A stretch of 64,000 bases of DNA, from contig JAUPFP010000051.1 in assembly GCA_036925085.1 (NCBI GenBank), positions 372,001-436,000 of the forward strand, read 5' to 3'. How positions within the stretch are numbered: the stretch's first letter is position 1; each line of letters starts with the position of its first letter. Under the pieces are notes generated by a model. It worked only from the letters and a program-made list of their open reading frames with translations, ran no database searches and was not told the origin of the DNA. The translations under genes were made by a program, and so were the position numbers. Of the stretch, positions 1-11,413 are shown piece after piece. Origin of the DNA: Brachycybe producta. Lineage: Eukaryota; Arthropoda; Diplopoda; Playtdesmida; Andrognathidae.

Positions 1-11
1 CCCATGGAGAC

Positions 12-1438
12 ATGGTGGAAATCCCGGATGAGACTGCACGTGAGGGCCGGGCCTTTTTGGCCGGGCTATCCGAGCAGCAACTCGTTGAGATTGCCTACGG
101 GATAGACGTCCTTCGGTTGGAAGGCCGATTGTTCCGGTCCACGGTTGAGCCGAGGGTGGCACCTCGGTTTTCACTGTCGCCCGTGCGTGAAGGCACACAG
201 GGAGAGGAACCACCGGTACTTCCCCGGTTGGTACCTCCGCGGGTAGCACCCAGGCCATCTCCTCGGGGACTTGGCCGGGGAGCTCCTGCTGTGCCCGGAC
301 AGCAGTCGAGGGTTCAGATGATGATCACCTCGGAAGCTGAGTCCGTGTCTGACGTTTCGGGGAACCGGAGCAGGCCGCCTCGCAGGGTTAGCGCCGCTGC
401 TTGGACGCCCGCTCCAGCGGTTCCAGCGGAGGTTCAGGCGTTCGGGTTCTTCAACCCGGTCCACTCTTTTGCTCGTTATGACGGCAGAGAGGACTTGACG
501 CCTTTTCTCCGCAAGTTCGAAGCGAAAGCCCGAGCTCAGCGCTGGACGGACGAGTCCTGATGCAGTTTATTTACGTTTCTGCTGGACGGTCCGGCAGAAA
601 AGTATTACGCCACATTGGTGGAAACTCTTCCAGACCTGACCTGGACTGAGCTGAAGGATGCTATGAATAGCCGCTTCAGCACAAGCAACCAGGCTCGCCT
701 CTGTTTCGGTGAATTCGAATCAATGAAACAGGGGGCTACCGAGTCTGTACTTGGCGGTTCTTGGAACTGTCCGACCGAGTGTCTCCGGGCGAAGACGAGA
801 GCTGTCGGCTCATTCGCTTCAAACGGAAACTCCAGACGACCATCACTGATCAGTTGATCGGTTGTAAGGCCGGTACGGTGGAGGCATATGCCAGAAAGCC
901 ACGGCTGGTCGAAGCCGATTTGCTTCTAGTAGGTAAATTACCTACCCGTACCAGAGGGGTTCCTCAGGACCGGGCTAACGCTTCATCCTCCGGAACCACG
1001 GCTAGCTCTGGGAGCTCTGCCAAGGCTTCATCTTCGAGCCAAACGGGTGCGAAGGCTGCTGCACCGTCCAAGTCGGACAAAGCAGGAGCCAAGACCGGAG
1101 GCAAGAAGAAGATGGCAGGCTCTGGCGGAGGTCAGCTGGCGGCAACACCTCGAAGTACGGACAGTACAGGAGATTCACTCTGGCGACTAGGTCCTTGTTT
1201 CGGGTGTAACCAGATGGGTCACCTGAGGAAGGATTGTCCGAAGGCTGTGGCCAAAGGACAAGTTGCCAGAGTGGTACCTGACGAGAGTCAGAGCCTCCAG
1301 CCAACCGCTGGTGTTGCGCCAGTTTGGCTGGAGGGTCGTAAGTACCTGGCCACCGTTCATGATGGCCAGGTCTACTATCGACTCGTGGAAGACGAGGAGA
1401 AATCCTCGTTAAACCGCCGCCGGTCGCCACCGAAATGA
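12..1438 (+). pseudogene. gag: Ty3/gypsy Gag, broken
   Basis: Gag would form the particle and bind the element RNA. The N-terminal part is Pro/Arg-rich, followed by a capsid-like stretch (FLLDGPAEKYY, then a WTELKDAMNSRF segment) and a low-complexity Ser/Lys-rich hinge. One zinc knuckle, CFGCNQMGHLRKDC (C-x2-C-x4-H-x4-C), lies near 1197-1240. An in-frame TGA at 558-560 interrupts the ORF. A frameshift near 745-760 moves reading from the frame of base 12 to the frame of base 761. The ATG at 12 is the first in the window, but the true start could lie upstream of base 1. Gag ends at 1438 and overlaps the next frame by 4 bases (ATGA). Confidence 0.8.
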
Positions 1439-2244
1439 GTGGTGTGCGACCGGTAAAGCTTCAAAGCTCAGGTGCCTGTCACAGCCTGAGCTCTGAACGA
1501 GGGACGTACCTCCGGGCGGTCTCCAAATATGTGGATGTCCTGCGGAAGGCAGGGGTGCCTCTGGCAAGGTCTGCGGACCCGGAAATTACCCAGTGGGTAT
1601 TTCCATTGCCATGCCCCACATTGGAGGCCGTGTGCAGCCAGCTGGATCGCTGGTTTGCCCCCTCACCCTACATGCCTAGTGGTGAGGTGCTGGATCGTGC
1701 GCTCATCGAGCAGGCGGGAGGAATTGGTGCGTCCATCCCTCCTGTTGTGCCTGGAGAGTCTGGTTTCTGAGACTGTGCCCCAGTCTTCTGCACGTCTGGA
1801 ATTACCGTCCGGTGTGGACGGTAAGGTGGACGGGAGGCAGAAGATCGATGGTGGGAGCCCGCGGGTTCCCATCCCTGAGCTTCAGAGCCGGGCCTATGAC
1901 GTAGGTTCACCAAGGGTGTGGGTGTCGATAGGCGATCGTCTGATGGAGATGATCGTAGACACCGGGGCCGACGTGTTGGTCCTAAGCATTACGGCGGCAC
2001 GAGTGATGGAGTTGCCTATAGAGGAACTGGTGGTTCCTTCATTCCTTCTTGGATGGGTGGGCACTCCATCGAGGTAGTAGGGGTCACAAATGTGGAATTG
2101 ACCATCCACAAGAAAACCATCAAGGTGCGTCTCCTTTTGGTGAAAGGAGAGGGCGAAGCGTTGTTGGGCGTTGATCACGCCTCACGTTTTGGCTTGATGG
2201 TGGATATCGTGCACCAGAAAGTCTACTTCCGGGAGGATGTCTAG
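1435..2244 (+). pseudogene. pro: Pol N-terminus with retropepsin, frameshifted
   Basis: The ATG at 1435 overlaps the gag stop, so pol is read as a separate frame starting at that junction. An N-terminal segment of about 100 residues that I do not recognise is followed by a retroviral-type aspartic protease. The catalytic DTGAD lies at about 1958-1972, with the flap region and an LGVDHA segment (second conserved Ile/Leu-Gly motif) near 2164. Reading needs one frame change near 1745 and another near 2030. The enzyme would process Gag and Pol. Confidence rests on DTGA and position. Confidence 0.72.
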
Positions 2245-2995
2245 ACGGCACATCCAGACGCCCTCCAAGCTGCATTCACCGATCGAGCGCTTGCAGAACC
2301 TAGGGAGGTGGAAGCAATTCCATTGCCGGATACCAGGGGCTTTGCCTCAGGGACGGCAACTCCCAGTGGATCCGCCTGCACTCGAGAAGGTTGACGGGTG
2401 GGTGAACATTGTTTCACCAGAGCTGCCCGAGACCAGAACCTCTATCGGGCGTGGAGAAGTTTGTTCTCTGCAACTGAGGGAGAATGTGTGGCTACCAGCC
2501 CACGTACGACGTGTCGTATCCGTGACATTGGTAGTGCATGCCGGCCCTGGCCAGCTGCTTCTCGTGGAGCCGCACCGGAAAGCCTTAGGTGGACGTGGTG
2601 TGTTGGCAGTAGCAGATATCGCTGCAGCTAACCGGCTTGGCACGTACGATATCTGGCTTGAGAACGTGGGTAATCCACCTATTGCCCTGGAAACAGGAGA
2701 GGGTGTAGCCACAGCTCAAGCTGTGGAGGCTGCCATTGTGGTGGGGCTGGAAGAGCCGTCTAAGTTGAGAGGGGGAGACCCCACTCCCAAGACAGTTCGA
2801 CCAGGGAAGTCCTCGTCTAAGTTGAGAGAGGCGTCCGGAAACGGACGCCAAGTGCTCAACGTGGCGACGGCTCCCACTCTTGAAGAGTGTCTTAAGATTG
2901 GTCCCAATCTGAAGCCTGAAGAGGCGAGACAGCTTCGAGAGTTCCTGCTGGCACGCCGGGATCATTTCGCGTTCGACTTCACAAGAGTTGGGTGA
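2237..2995 (+). CDS. Pol linker between protease and reverse transcriptase (fragment)
   Basis: A 252-codon open frame joins the protease to the reverse transcriptase in a third frame. The C-terminal part (LKPEEARQLREFLLARRDHF) matches the segment that precedes RT in Ty3/gypsy Pol. The upstream part resembles the dUTPase-like or linker segment seen in some gypsy Pols only in its LLLVEP and ETGEGVATA-type strands, so I do not assign a function. It meets the RT frame at 2988 through one frame change. Confidence 0.6.
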   Translation: MSRRHIQTPSKLHSPIERLQNLGRWKQFHCRIPGALPQGRQLPVDPPALEKVDGWVNIVSPELPETRTSIGRGEVCSLQLRENVWLPAHVRRVVSVTLVVHAGPGQLLLVEPHRKALGGRGVLAVADIAAANRLGTYDIWLENVGNPPIALETGEGVATAQAVEAAIVVGLEEPSKLRGGDPTPKTVRPGKSSSKLREASGNGRQVLNVATAPTLEECLKIGPNLKPEEARQLREFLLARRDHFAFDFTRVG

Positions 2996-4552
2996 AACCT
3001 CTCTGGTCGAACATACGATTGACACCGGTGGGCAACCTCCTGTGCGTGACGGATTGCGTCGAACCGCTCCAGCAGCCAGAGCAGTCGAGAAAGAAGAGGT
3101 GGCGAAGATGTTGGATGCAGGGGTTATCCAACCTACGCGTAGTCCCTACGCGAGCCCTATCTTGCTTGTTCGCAAGAAGGATGGTGGCTTTCGTTTTTCC
3201 GTGGACTACCGGAAACTGAATGCCCAGACAAAGCTGGATCAGTATCCGTTGCCTCGCATCGATGATGCGCTCGACCCATTGGACGGTGCGAAGTTCTTCG
3301 CTACGTTGGACCTGGCTAGTGGTTACTGGCAGGTTCGGATGGCTGAGCCAGACATTGAGAAAACAGCATTTATTTGCTCTCAAGGTCTGTTTGAGTTCCG
3401 GAAAATGCCTTTTGGACTCTGTAATGCTCCAGCCACCATGCAGAGAGCGCTAGACCTCCTGTTGGCAGGACATAAGTGGGAGACTTGTCTGGTTTACCTG
3501 GACGATATTATAGTCTTTGGGAACACCTTCGAGCAGTTTCTCCAGAGACTCTCCACTGTCCTTGGACTGTTACGCGGGGCGGAGCTGAAACTCCAGCCAA
3601 AGAAATGTTTCTTTGGCTTTAACAAGGTGCGTTATCTCGGTCACGTAGTGAGTGCCGAGGGAGTTGTTCCGGACCCGGATCTTGTGCGAGCAGTCCAGGA
3701 GTTTGATGTCCCGATGACGGTGACAGGCATCCGCAGTTTTCTCGGACTTGCCGGTTACTATCGAAGGTTCATCAAGGACTTCGCCAAGGTGGCAAGGCCT
3801 TTGCACAATCTGACGAAGAAGGATGCGTCCTTCGAGTGGTCAGATCAGTGCAAACTAGCGTTTGCTCGGTTAAAGGCATTTTTAACCGAAGCGCCGGTAC
3901 TCACCATGTACGATCCGCGTGGTGAGGTAATTATCCATACTGACGCTAGTGGGTACGGTTTTTGAGTCGTAGTCTACCAGAAGTTACCGGAGGACAGGGT
4001 CCCCCGTGTTCTGGCCTACGCAAGCCGACTCATGAAAGGAGCGGAAACACGGTATTCGGTCACCGAGCAGGAGTGCTTGGCGGTCATGTTTGCCGTGGGT
4101 AAATTCCGTCCTTACCTCTTTAACCGGGAGTTTGTGATCACCACGCTCTTTGCTATCTGCAGACAGCCAAAAACCTGCAAGGCAGGTTGGGGCGTTGGCA
4201 GATGCAGCTTCAAGAGTACCGGTTTAAGGTTCAGTATAGGAAGGGAACACTGCACGTGGATGCCGACGCTGTGAGTCGGTATCCTGTTCGTGATGTGGCG
4301 GACCTTTCCTTACCTGAATACGTCGAAGCCGACGTAGGTGAGGTGATTTACCACATCCGTTCCGAGGTGGATTGGGTCAAGGAGCAAGAGGCCGATGACT
4401 GGTGCTCCAAGGTGAAGAGTGAAATCTTCCGTGACCCCAACTCGAACCTTTGGTTGAAGTTTGTGGTGACAGATGACTTGTTGTTTGCCATTGAGAACTG
4501 TTCTGGTAGTTTTGAAGTCATGCAGGGCTTTCTGTCTGAGGAAGCTACATGA
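2988..4552 (+). pseudogene. pol: Ty3/gypsy reverse transcriptase and RNase H, broken
   Basis: Reverse transcriptase motifs are in order: SPYASPILLVRKKDG, FSVDYRKLN, FATLDLASGYWQ, MPFGLCNAPATMQR, and the catalytic YLDDI at 3495-3509. The thumb and connection follow, then an RNase H start (HTDASGYGF). A TGA at 3963-3965 stops the frame inside RNase H, and the same frame resumes at once. A frameshift near 4140-4180 leads to the rest of RNase H (VQYRKGTLHVDADAVSR). Two small lesions in otherwise readable protein point to moderate age. Confidence 0.9.
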
Positions 4553-5711
4553 CATTCCCAAAGCTATTCACTTCGGGATGTTTAAGACCTACCAGAGACT
4601 GCGCTCACGCTTCTACTGGATCGGTATGAAGCGGGACACTGCCGAATATGTTAAGTCATGTTTGGTGTGTCAGAGAGCACGACAGTTGGCTCGTAGTCAG
4701 GGATTTCTCCAAAAGATTGTGCCAGAGTACCCAGTTGATACCTGGGGAATGGACTTTGTTGGACCGTTTCCTGCCTCCGTGGGTGGAGTCACCTATGTAT
4801 TAATCATGGTTGACTATTTCACCCGGTACGGTGTGGCAAGGGTGGTACGAAGGGCCACGGCCCCCTGTGTGGTGAAATTTCTGAAGGACGAGATCCTTTT
4901 GGTGTATGGCACACCGAAAGCTCTTGTCTCGGATCGTGGGTCCCAGTTCTCCAGCAAAGTCCTGCTGAAGTTCTGGAGCGCTATAATATAGCGCATCACT
5001 TCACGACGGCGTACCATCCGCAAGCTAATGGGCTTACGGAGCGTACGAATAAAACCGTAATGGAAACCATCAAGCGGGTACCTTGATCCCCTCAAGGAAC
5101 AGCGTGACTGGTGGGATAAATTACGGCCCGCCGTGTGGGCTTATAACACAGCTGTCCAGGAGAGTACGCAGGTCTCTCCGTATCAGTTGTTGTTTGGCCG
5201 TGAGCCCCGGTTGGAGATTGATAACCTCCTTCCGAACGGTCCCGTCCGCGACTTGCCTGACCAGCAAGCCGTGGAGGAGCAGGCTCGTCAACGTTTGACG
5301 GCTGCTCAGAAAATGCAGAAGGAGCGGTATGACGCTGGCCGTGTGGAGCCTCCCCCGTATCAGCCTGGTGATCAGGTGTGGATAAGGGATCAGGCTGGGA
5401 AGCTCGGTCAGGCGAAGAAATGGAGCTTGGCCTATAAAGCTGAGAGGGGTACGGTGGTCACGCAGTATTCCGACCTGGTCTACGAAATAGAGTTCGTAGA
5501 TGGGTATGGTCGGAAGGTGCGTGACCGGTTTCACGTAGATAACCTTAAGCCGTACGTACCCACCTGTACCGTGAGGGAGGAAGATGGACTTGGAGTCTCT
5601 GACACCTCCTCCGATGCAGACAGCGATGCCACGGAGGCTTCGGCACGGAGTGGAATGACTCCGGCGGTAAAAGCCACCGTCCGTTTCTTCGCCGAAGTCT
5701 ACCGACTCTGA
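4473..5711 (+). pseudogene. int: Ty3/gypsy integrase, broken
   Basis: An HHCC zinc-binding domain (HDIPKAIHFG ... CLVCQRA) is followed by the rve catalytic core. The core has Asp in WGMDFVGPFP near 4750, Asp in VSDRGSQF near 4928, and Glu in ANGLTERTN near 5030. A stop at about 4988 and frameshifts near 4985 and 5085 split it, and the C-terminal domain is open from 5133 to 5711. That part carries the tail typical of gypsy integrases (QPGDQVWIRD ... FHVDNLKPYVP). I see no clear chromodomain; the end is acidic and Ser-rich. Confidence 0.88.
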
Positions 5712-6490
5712 GGGAGATGACCCCCCTCCACCTCGGTACAATCTCCGTCCGCGGAGACCGAGGGTGTTCGAGGTGAGTGGGTTTGACGCTCGAGTGGGAA
5801 GCCCCATATTGTGGGGTACTCTGAGCGTGTCTTTCCCGTGGTGGGAGAGGGCCGGCAGTCCGCTAGTTTGGGCGGACGGCTGGGAGAGGAGGCAGCCGGA
5901 CATTGCGGTGTTTGGGGCCCGCCATGGTTTCGGTAGAAACCAAGGGCGGCCCATCACCAGGTGTCCAGCCAAAGGCCCGACAAAATCGGTCCGTGGACGG
6001 AGAAATCCATCCGTAAAAACCTCCGTGCGATCTCCAATTACTGTCACTATAAGAGAATTGACGGTAAATGTCTCTACCCACCAGGTCCAGTCTTGGTGTA
6101 GGAGAATTCACCGTGTGTCTGCCCCTAAAAAGGCAGACGATGGTGAAATCTCCATGGTGACCATGCAATGCCCTTTCCAACCGTCGGCACTCAGTGAAAG
6201 GGTGTTTTCACCGTCCGAAGGTGGTTAGCCATGGTTTTTACCGTGGTTTACCGACTTTGGATGGTGGAAACCGCGATTCGCACGGTGAAATCCCGTGGAA
6301 TGCCTTTTCTACCGGTTCCGAAAGGGGGAAAAGTGGTTTTCACCGTGCGAAGGCGGTAAAACACAGTTTTGACCGTGGATTACCGACTTTGAACGGTGTA
6401 AACGGGAATTCTCACGGTGAAAGCCCATGGAATTTACTTTTCCACGGTGAAAACTTGTTCTTGACGGTTTCTTCCCTTTTTAACAGGTCC
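5712..6490 (+). repeat. Non-coding spacer between pol and ORF3 with a tandem duplication
   Basis: No convincing protein is encoded here. Two imperfect copies of about 125-130 bp lie back to back, roughly 6208-6337 and 6338-6460. Each begins with TTTTCACCGT, contains TTACCGACTTT and ends near CACGGTGAAA followed by CCCATGG or CCCGTGG. The CACGGTGAAA word recurs at least four times. In a retroelement such a leader could hold splice or regulatory signals for the downstream ORF3; that is inference. Confidence 0.55.
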
Positions 6491-6493
6491 ACC

Positions 6494-9395
6494 ACGGAGA
6501 AAGAGAAGGAGGAAGGCGACGGGAGTGGCCAACGGTTCCCCTCCCTCAGCCCGCTGCATCCTGGGGATGCAAGACTGTTGGAGTCGGGATCGGAGGGCTC
6601 CCCATCATCTGGCGGACCGGAAACGGCTGACGCCACCGTGGAATCTGTTGATTCCTCGACGGCAGAGGCCGTGGAAGGTCCGGGGTCTGCCCAGTCGACT
6701 CCGACCGGTGTCAGAGCCTTCTGGGGCAGGTACCTGCAGTCTCCCACCAGGGATTCGGTGGCGGCGGTAGTTTCTCCGGTTGGAGAGGCTGCAGAAGCGG
6801 GTGTTGATGGTGGGAAAGCGGCTACCGGTGTGGTAACCGCTAGTACCCCGGAACCCGGGTCTCCGTCTGTTCGAGACCTCCTAGATTGGTCTAGGGTGGT
6901 CGAGGACAGTGAGGACGTCTCCTTGGGAGCGTCCTTAGTCATTGACACGGAGATGGAGGTCGAAACCACCGTTGATTCGGTGGTTGACGCCTCAAGGCAG
7001 TGGCGGAGCCGTAACGCCTCTTCAGAGGGCTCTTTGGAGTCTGACGGGAGTAGTTCGGCCTCCGAGGGTAAACCGTCTGGGACGGGATCCCCGGAGTTCT
7101 TCCCGCCGATCCAATGTCTTTGGAGGCCGTGGCTGTGTCCTTGGCCGAAGAAGAAGGCCGCTTGGATCGGTTGGATGAAGCTAGACGGGACATGGTCCAG
7201 GAAGGTGGCTTCCTGGTCGGGGACCGTCGATGCTTCGTCGGGGAGTTTCCGACCGTGCATTTGAAGAAGGACGGCGCAAGGAAGCGCAAGAAAAAGTCTG
7301 GAGCCGCACGGATCACTGCCAGAGCCAAGGCTCTCGCAGAGAGAGGCAATGCTCAAGGCTAAGGAGGAGGCGTTGAAGAGGTTCACGCCTGCTGTGGGGC
7401 TTCGAGCAGAGACTTGTCCGCCCTGAGGGTTGTTCAGGGGCTGCTTGGCCAGAGAAGCCGGCTGCTGGATCGGGTCCGCCCGAGGCAGTAGCTGGCCACT
7501 TTGGCTGGCGGTCGGACAACCCGAAGCGGGACCGGCGAGCGGAGAAGAAGGCTACCCAGCCTCCAGTACCCGCTCCCGGTAAAACGGGGAAATCTGTGAG
7601 TGGTGGTGGTGGTAAGGGACAGAAAAGGTCCCGCCCTCACACCCCACCAGTGGCTGAACGCTCTAGAGGCAAGAAGGCCAGGTCCTCCGGTCGAGGAAAG
7701 GCCTTCGAACCTCGGAAGCCAGAGAGCTTGGATGACAAGCTCAAACGGCTTCAGGCTCAAGCAGCGAGCTTGCACTGACAGATCGCTCGTGCGGTCGGTG
7801 CAGGTGAGCGGCAGGAGTTTGAGCGCCGGGCTGCGGAGTTCCCTCCCCTGCAGGGAGTGCCCGCCCGGAGTCCGCTCAAAACAGGAGAACCTCCTGTCGG
7901 TCGTGGCATCCCGGCGATTGCGAGTGCCACAACCAACGCTGGCCAGAAGTGAATCGCCGAGAGGGAGGCGATGCAGGCTTCCAGTGCACCAGCCCATGGT
8001 GCGGAAGCCAAAGCGACTGGTGGCAAGAGTCAGCCGACTCTTGCACCGAAGGTGAAGTCTCTCCTTCGGGATGGTCGAGGAAGATTTGTTTCCGGACAAT
8101 CATCCTCGACTGTCACCTCGGCTAAGGGCACTTCTACGAAGAAGAGTACGGCTCCGGCCGGAAAACCTTCGAAGAAGGAGTCCGAGAAGGCGAAGGGGGC
8201 TAACCACCCGCCTAAGCCTGATCGGCCCAGTAAGTCGTCAGGGTCAGTTAAGTCTGACACGACTCCTGGTCAACCTTCCTCTCACGGGAAGAAAAAGAAA
8301 AAGAAGGACCGTAAAAAGTCCAAGCGTGAGAGGAAGGGAAGTCCGACACCCTCCAGTAGTAGGCGCCAGGGAGCCGAAACTGGAGGCGTCTTGGCGGAAA
8401 AGGAGGAGTCCCGGCGTGCTCAGGCAAGCACGCCGGCCGGGAGTCAACTGGTCCATACCCGTCCCGTTGAGGAGGCGCGGATGGATGGTAGGTCGATGCG
8501 CGACATTTTGGTCGGCACGCCTCCATCCTCCCCGAAGGTGGATGTGGTCTCAAGCCTGCGGGTTCGAGCAGTGGGAACCCTGCACCGTGTGACTTTGCCC
8601 TCACCTAGGGGCGAAGGAACCTCGGTTGCAGGAGTCAGTGTTCCCACAAGACGTGACCCCGTGACCCCCAGTGGGGGTACACCCTTCTCTCCGGTCCATG
8701 GCGGCGGGGTATTTGATACCCTAGAACCTGAAACGTCAACCTCCCCTCGGCCTGAGGCTGAGGGACGGCGTATTGGTGCATTGCCCCCGTATTCAGATGC
8801 AGAAGTGTATCTGAATAACCGGCTTGGTCTCTGGCAGGACCAGCTGGGAATGGAGGGTTGCCAATACCACGGCTACTACCGTCTGGATGAGCCACTTCCA
8901 GAGCCGTGGGTAGCAAGGCTACCGCCGTACAACATGCGCCATGTGGTGGCGTTTGGTTGTGGAGGTTTTCCGGTGGTCATGGTCGTGAACCCGGTCCAGC
9001 AAACATTTGCTATTTTGGATGTGGTGAGGCTAGATGCCGGGATAGTTCGTCTAGCCCGGCGTGCAACCCCATTCATCCAACGTTTGCTGGGATGCGACTT
9101 AGGAGGTATGGCTGGACAGTTTATTACCGAGCCTTTACCAGGGTGCGAGACCGAGCCCGCGGTTGCCCTGGTAGACCTCCTAACAAGTCGGACGCTTCGC
9201 ACGCGTCCGCAACTCCAGGATATTCCTTTCGAGGAATTCCGAGCCCTGGAGGAAAGCCGTCTTAGGGGGACAGTCTTCGACACTGGTTTTGGGTGGCGTA
9301 ACACCCAGATGTGCCTGTGGTGGGCACGTCGGTGGGCTGTGGAGTGGATGGGCTTCACTTTCGCGACACCGCCAGAAAAGCCGTCCGGTACCTAA
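6494..9395 (+). pseudogene. ORF3: large unknown protein encoded downstream of pol
   Basis: I do not recognise this protein. Three successive frames (about 6494-7110, 7114-7362, and 7596-9395 with two in-frame TGAs near 7776 and 7950) read as one decayed product of about 900 residues. The first half is acidic and Ser/Pro/Gly-rich, and the middle is Lys/Arg-rich (poly-Lys near 8290). The last 210 residues look globular, with YLNNRLGLWQDQ, RLLGCDLGGM, LVDLLTSRTLR and a Trp-rich end (MCLWWARRWAVEWMG). The same C-terminal domain reappears at 10715-11333 in the neighbouring element, with many substitutions but the same order of blocks. It is therefore a conserved gene of this family rather than a chance ORF. 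Position after integrase is where env sits in other elements, but I see no signal peptide, Cys pattern or membrane span. Confidence 0.6.
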
Positions 9396-9455
9396 GAAGG
9401 TCAGGTTCAGGGGAGCAATCCTGGCTGGCTTGACTGACCTGTTCCCGAGACGGAA

Positions 9456-9473
9456 CAGGGAAGTTGAGAGGAT
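9456..9473 (+). promoter_or_regulatory. Polypurine tract of element 1
   Basis: A purine-rich run, GGGAAGTTGAGAGGAT, lies directly against the TGTGG start of the LTR. The same tract precedes the LTR at 11414. Its role would be to prime plus-strand DNA synthesis. Confidence 0.75.
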
Positions 9474-10281
9474 TGTGGCAACCTGGTCTGCTCCAATTTT
9501 AATTTTGATGGAGCAGACGAATTTCCCTATGGTGGTCTGCCTGACAGCTACAGTAGGCTGTTGGGACCGACGCCATTTTAGTGCCAGCAGACCTCTCACC
9601 ATAAAGTCTATGGGTGAGAGGTCAGAAGTGACCTCTGTCCCCTCCAGGTGGAGTTGCCTGGAGGTTTCCTGTGGCCTAGTCAACCAGAGGATCTGGGCAG
9701 TTGGTTGTAGGCTGAGCTGGAGACTAGTCCTGTGGGTGGAGGTCAAGTAGACCTCCACTGGCCAGTGCCTCTTCTGTTCATCTCTATTGTGCCTTTGGCC
9801 TGTTGGCCTGGGCTTTTGTATATATTTATGGGTGTTGGCTGGACAAGGAGTCCAGCCAATGTGTAAATATTTATACTGCCATCATTTGTCATCTTATCGT
9901 CGTAAGTGTGATTAAACACAATTTTAATTCATCACTTACTTGTGTCGTGTCATTTCTTGGGGAGTACCGCGAGGGGGGGGGGTGGGTTTCTGGTTTGGGG
10001 AAACTCCACTGTCCTGCTACCGTCCTTTTTCGGCCGGAACTCGTGCCGGCTCGCGGTAGAACCGGTGTTCTACCGCGATATTCTCGGCGTGGCGGCGTGG
10101 TCTTTTGTCGTGTCTGTCGTGGGTGGCTCCGTGGAGCCGACACATCCCAAGGGGAACACCGTGTGGGAGACGGCTACGGGTACAGTCCCGTCCCCGTGAG
10201 GAGCCGGTCAGCGGTAAGTTTTCCGTTCATTTTGGGGGTGAATTTACTGGGGTTATTGTAACGGTCCGGCGGGACGTTACA
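9474..10281 (+). repeat. 3' LTR of element 1
   Basis: The LTR begins TGTGGCAACC after the polypurine tract and ends GGGACGTTACA. This fits the TGTRACGACCC...GGGTYGTTACA termini of the neighbouring LTR. Its first 550 bases match the fragment at 44576-45112, which shows that it is a repeated unit. ATTAAA-like and TGTGTCGTG polyadenylation context lies near 9910-9950. The 3' end is set by terminal symmetry and by resumption of ORF3-like sequence at about 10290. Confidence 0.72.
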
Positions 10282-10289
10282 GGAGGTCC

Positions 10290-11333
10290 AAAAACTTCCA
10301 CCCGTGGGTCTCAGGGGACTGGTGGTGGTGGAAGTATCGGGACAGAGGAGGAGGAGTCCCGACACGGTGCGACCGTGTCGGCCGGGAGCCAACCGGACCA
10401 TACCCGTCAAAGTAGGACAGCGCGGACGGATGGAAGGTCAATGCGAGACGTTGTTCTCGGTATACCTTCCTCCCCGAAGGTGGTCGCGGTACTGAACTTG
10501 ACAATTCGGTCGGTGGGAACTCTCCACCAGGTCAGCTCACCGTTACCTAGCGGTGGGGGCAGCCCGGCAGGAAAGGTGACTTCCCGCCAAACGTGGTCCC
10601 GTGCCTTCCGTTGGAAGGACACCCTTCTCTCCGGGTCCCGATGATGTGGTCTTTGTGGCCCTAGGACCAGAAGAGAAAGCCAGGTCTCCCGTGCCCGAGG
10701 GCGCGGGTCGACGCTTTGGTGCGGAGCCTCCGTATTCAGAAGGAGAGGTCTTTCTGAATAACCAGCTTGGTCTGTGGCAGGACCAGCCGGGAAGGGAGTG
10801 GTACCAATACCACAGGTATTATCGCCTGGCAGAGCCACTCCCAGCCTGTTGGGCACCGTCGTTGCCGTCATTTGCCATGCGCTATGTGCTGGCATTTGGC
10901 AGTACAGACTATCCGGTGTTGCTGATTGTCAACCCGGTAAGGAGAATCTATGCCGTTTTTGGATGTTGTGGGAACAGGAGCTGGACTACTCTGTATAGCC
11001 CAGCTCGCGGGCCCATACGTCCGGCATCTCCTTGGCTGCGACTTGGAAGGAATGTTGGGGGAACTGGTAACCCACCCTCTACGAGGTAGCGTGTCCGATC
11101 CAGCGGCCGCCCTCGTAGACCTTCTGACAAGTCGGACTCTACGTCAGAGTCCGCAGCTTGTCACCTTGGTTATCGAAGAGTTTCAACAGCAGGAGGTGGC
11201 AAGACTCAGGGGGACCGAGTTTGATCCTGGATGCGGGTGGCGAAACACCCGGATGTGTTCGTGGTGGACACGTCGGTGGATGGCGGAGTGGATGGTAGCT
11301 CCGTTAAATCCACCACCGGAGTACTTGAACTGA
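10290..11333 (+). pseudogene. ORF3 paralogue (C-terminal part), frameshifted
   Basis: Three frames (10290-10644, 10601-10950, 10950-11333) together match the last 330 codons of the ORF3 at 8340-9395. Shared blocks are DGRSMRD, SPKV, VGTLH, LGLWQDQ, the RY-start of a hydrophobic strand, LLGCDL, ALVDLLTSRTLR, and GWRNT followed by a Trp-rich end. Conservation of these blocks despite poor DNA identity suggests past selection on the protein. Function is unknown. Frame changes near 10620 and 10945 make this copy inactive. Confidence 0.65.
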
Positions 11334-11413
11334 AACTGAGTGGGGGTCATGGGCGCAATCCTTGCTGGCTCGACTGACCTGATCCCGGGGCGGATCAGGG
11401 AAGTTGAGAGGAT

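Larger units (their letters stand above)
1..10281 (+). mobile_element. GC-rich Ty3/gypsy LTR retrotransposon with extra ORF3 (5' end outside window)
   Basis: The order gag, protease, reverse transcriptase, RNase H, integrase is that of Ty3/gypsy. It is followed by a long non-pol ORF3, a polypurine tract and a 3' LTR. The 5' LTR and primer-binding site lie before base 1. Base composition is clearly GC-richer than the DNA after about 12400, so this family is compositionally foreign to its surroundings. Several frameshifts and in-frame stops show the copy is dead. It abuts a second, related element at 10282, and the join falls inside that element's ORF3. This suggests that the first inserted into the second. 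Confidence 0.85.

Noticed and set aside
5121-6047. 308-codon minus-strand frame
   Set aside because: It overlaps the integrase C-terminus, which has clear motifs on the plus strand.
6412-7386. 324-codon minus-strand frame
   Set aside because: It is the shadow of the GC-rich Ser/Glu-coding ORF3 on the plus strand; composition is low-complexity and no motif is present.
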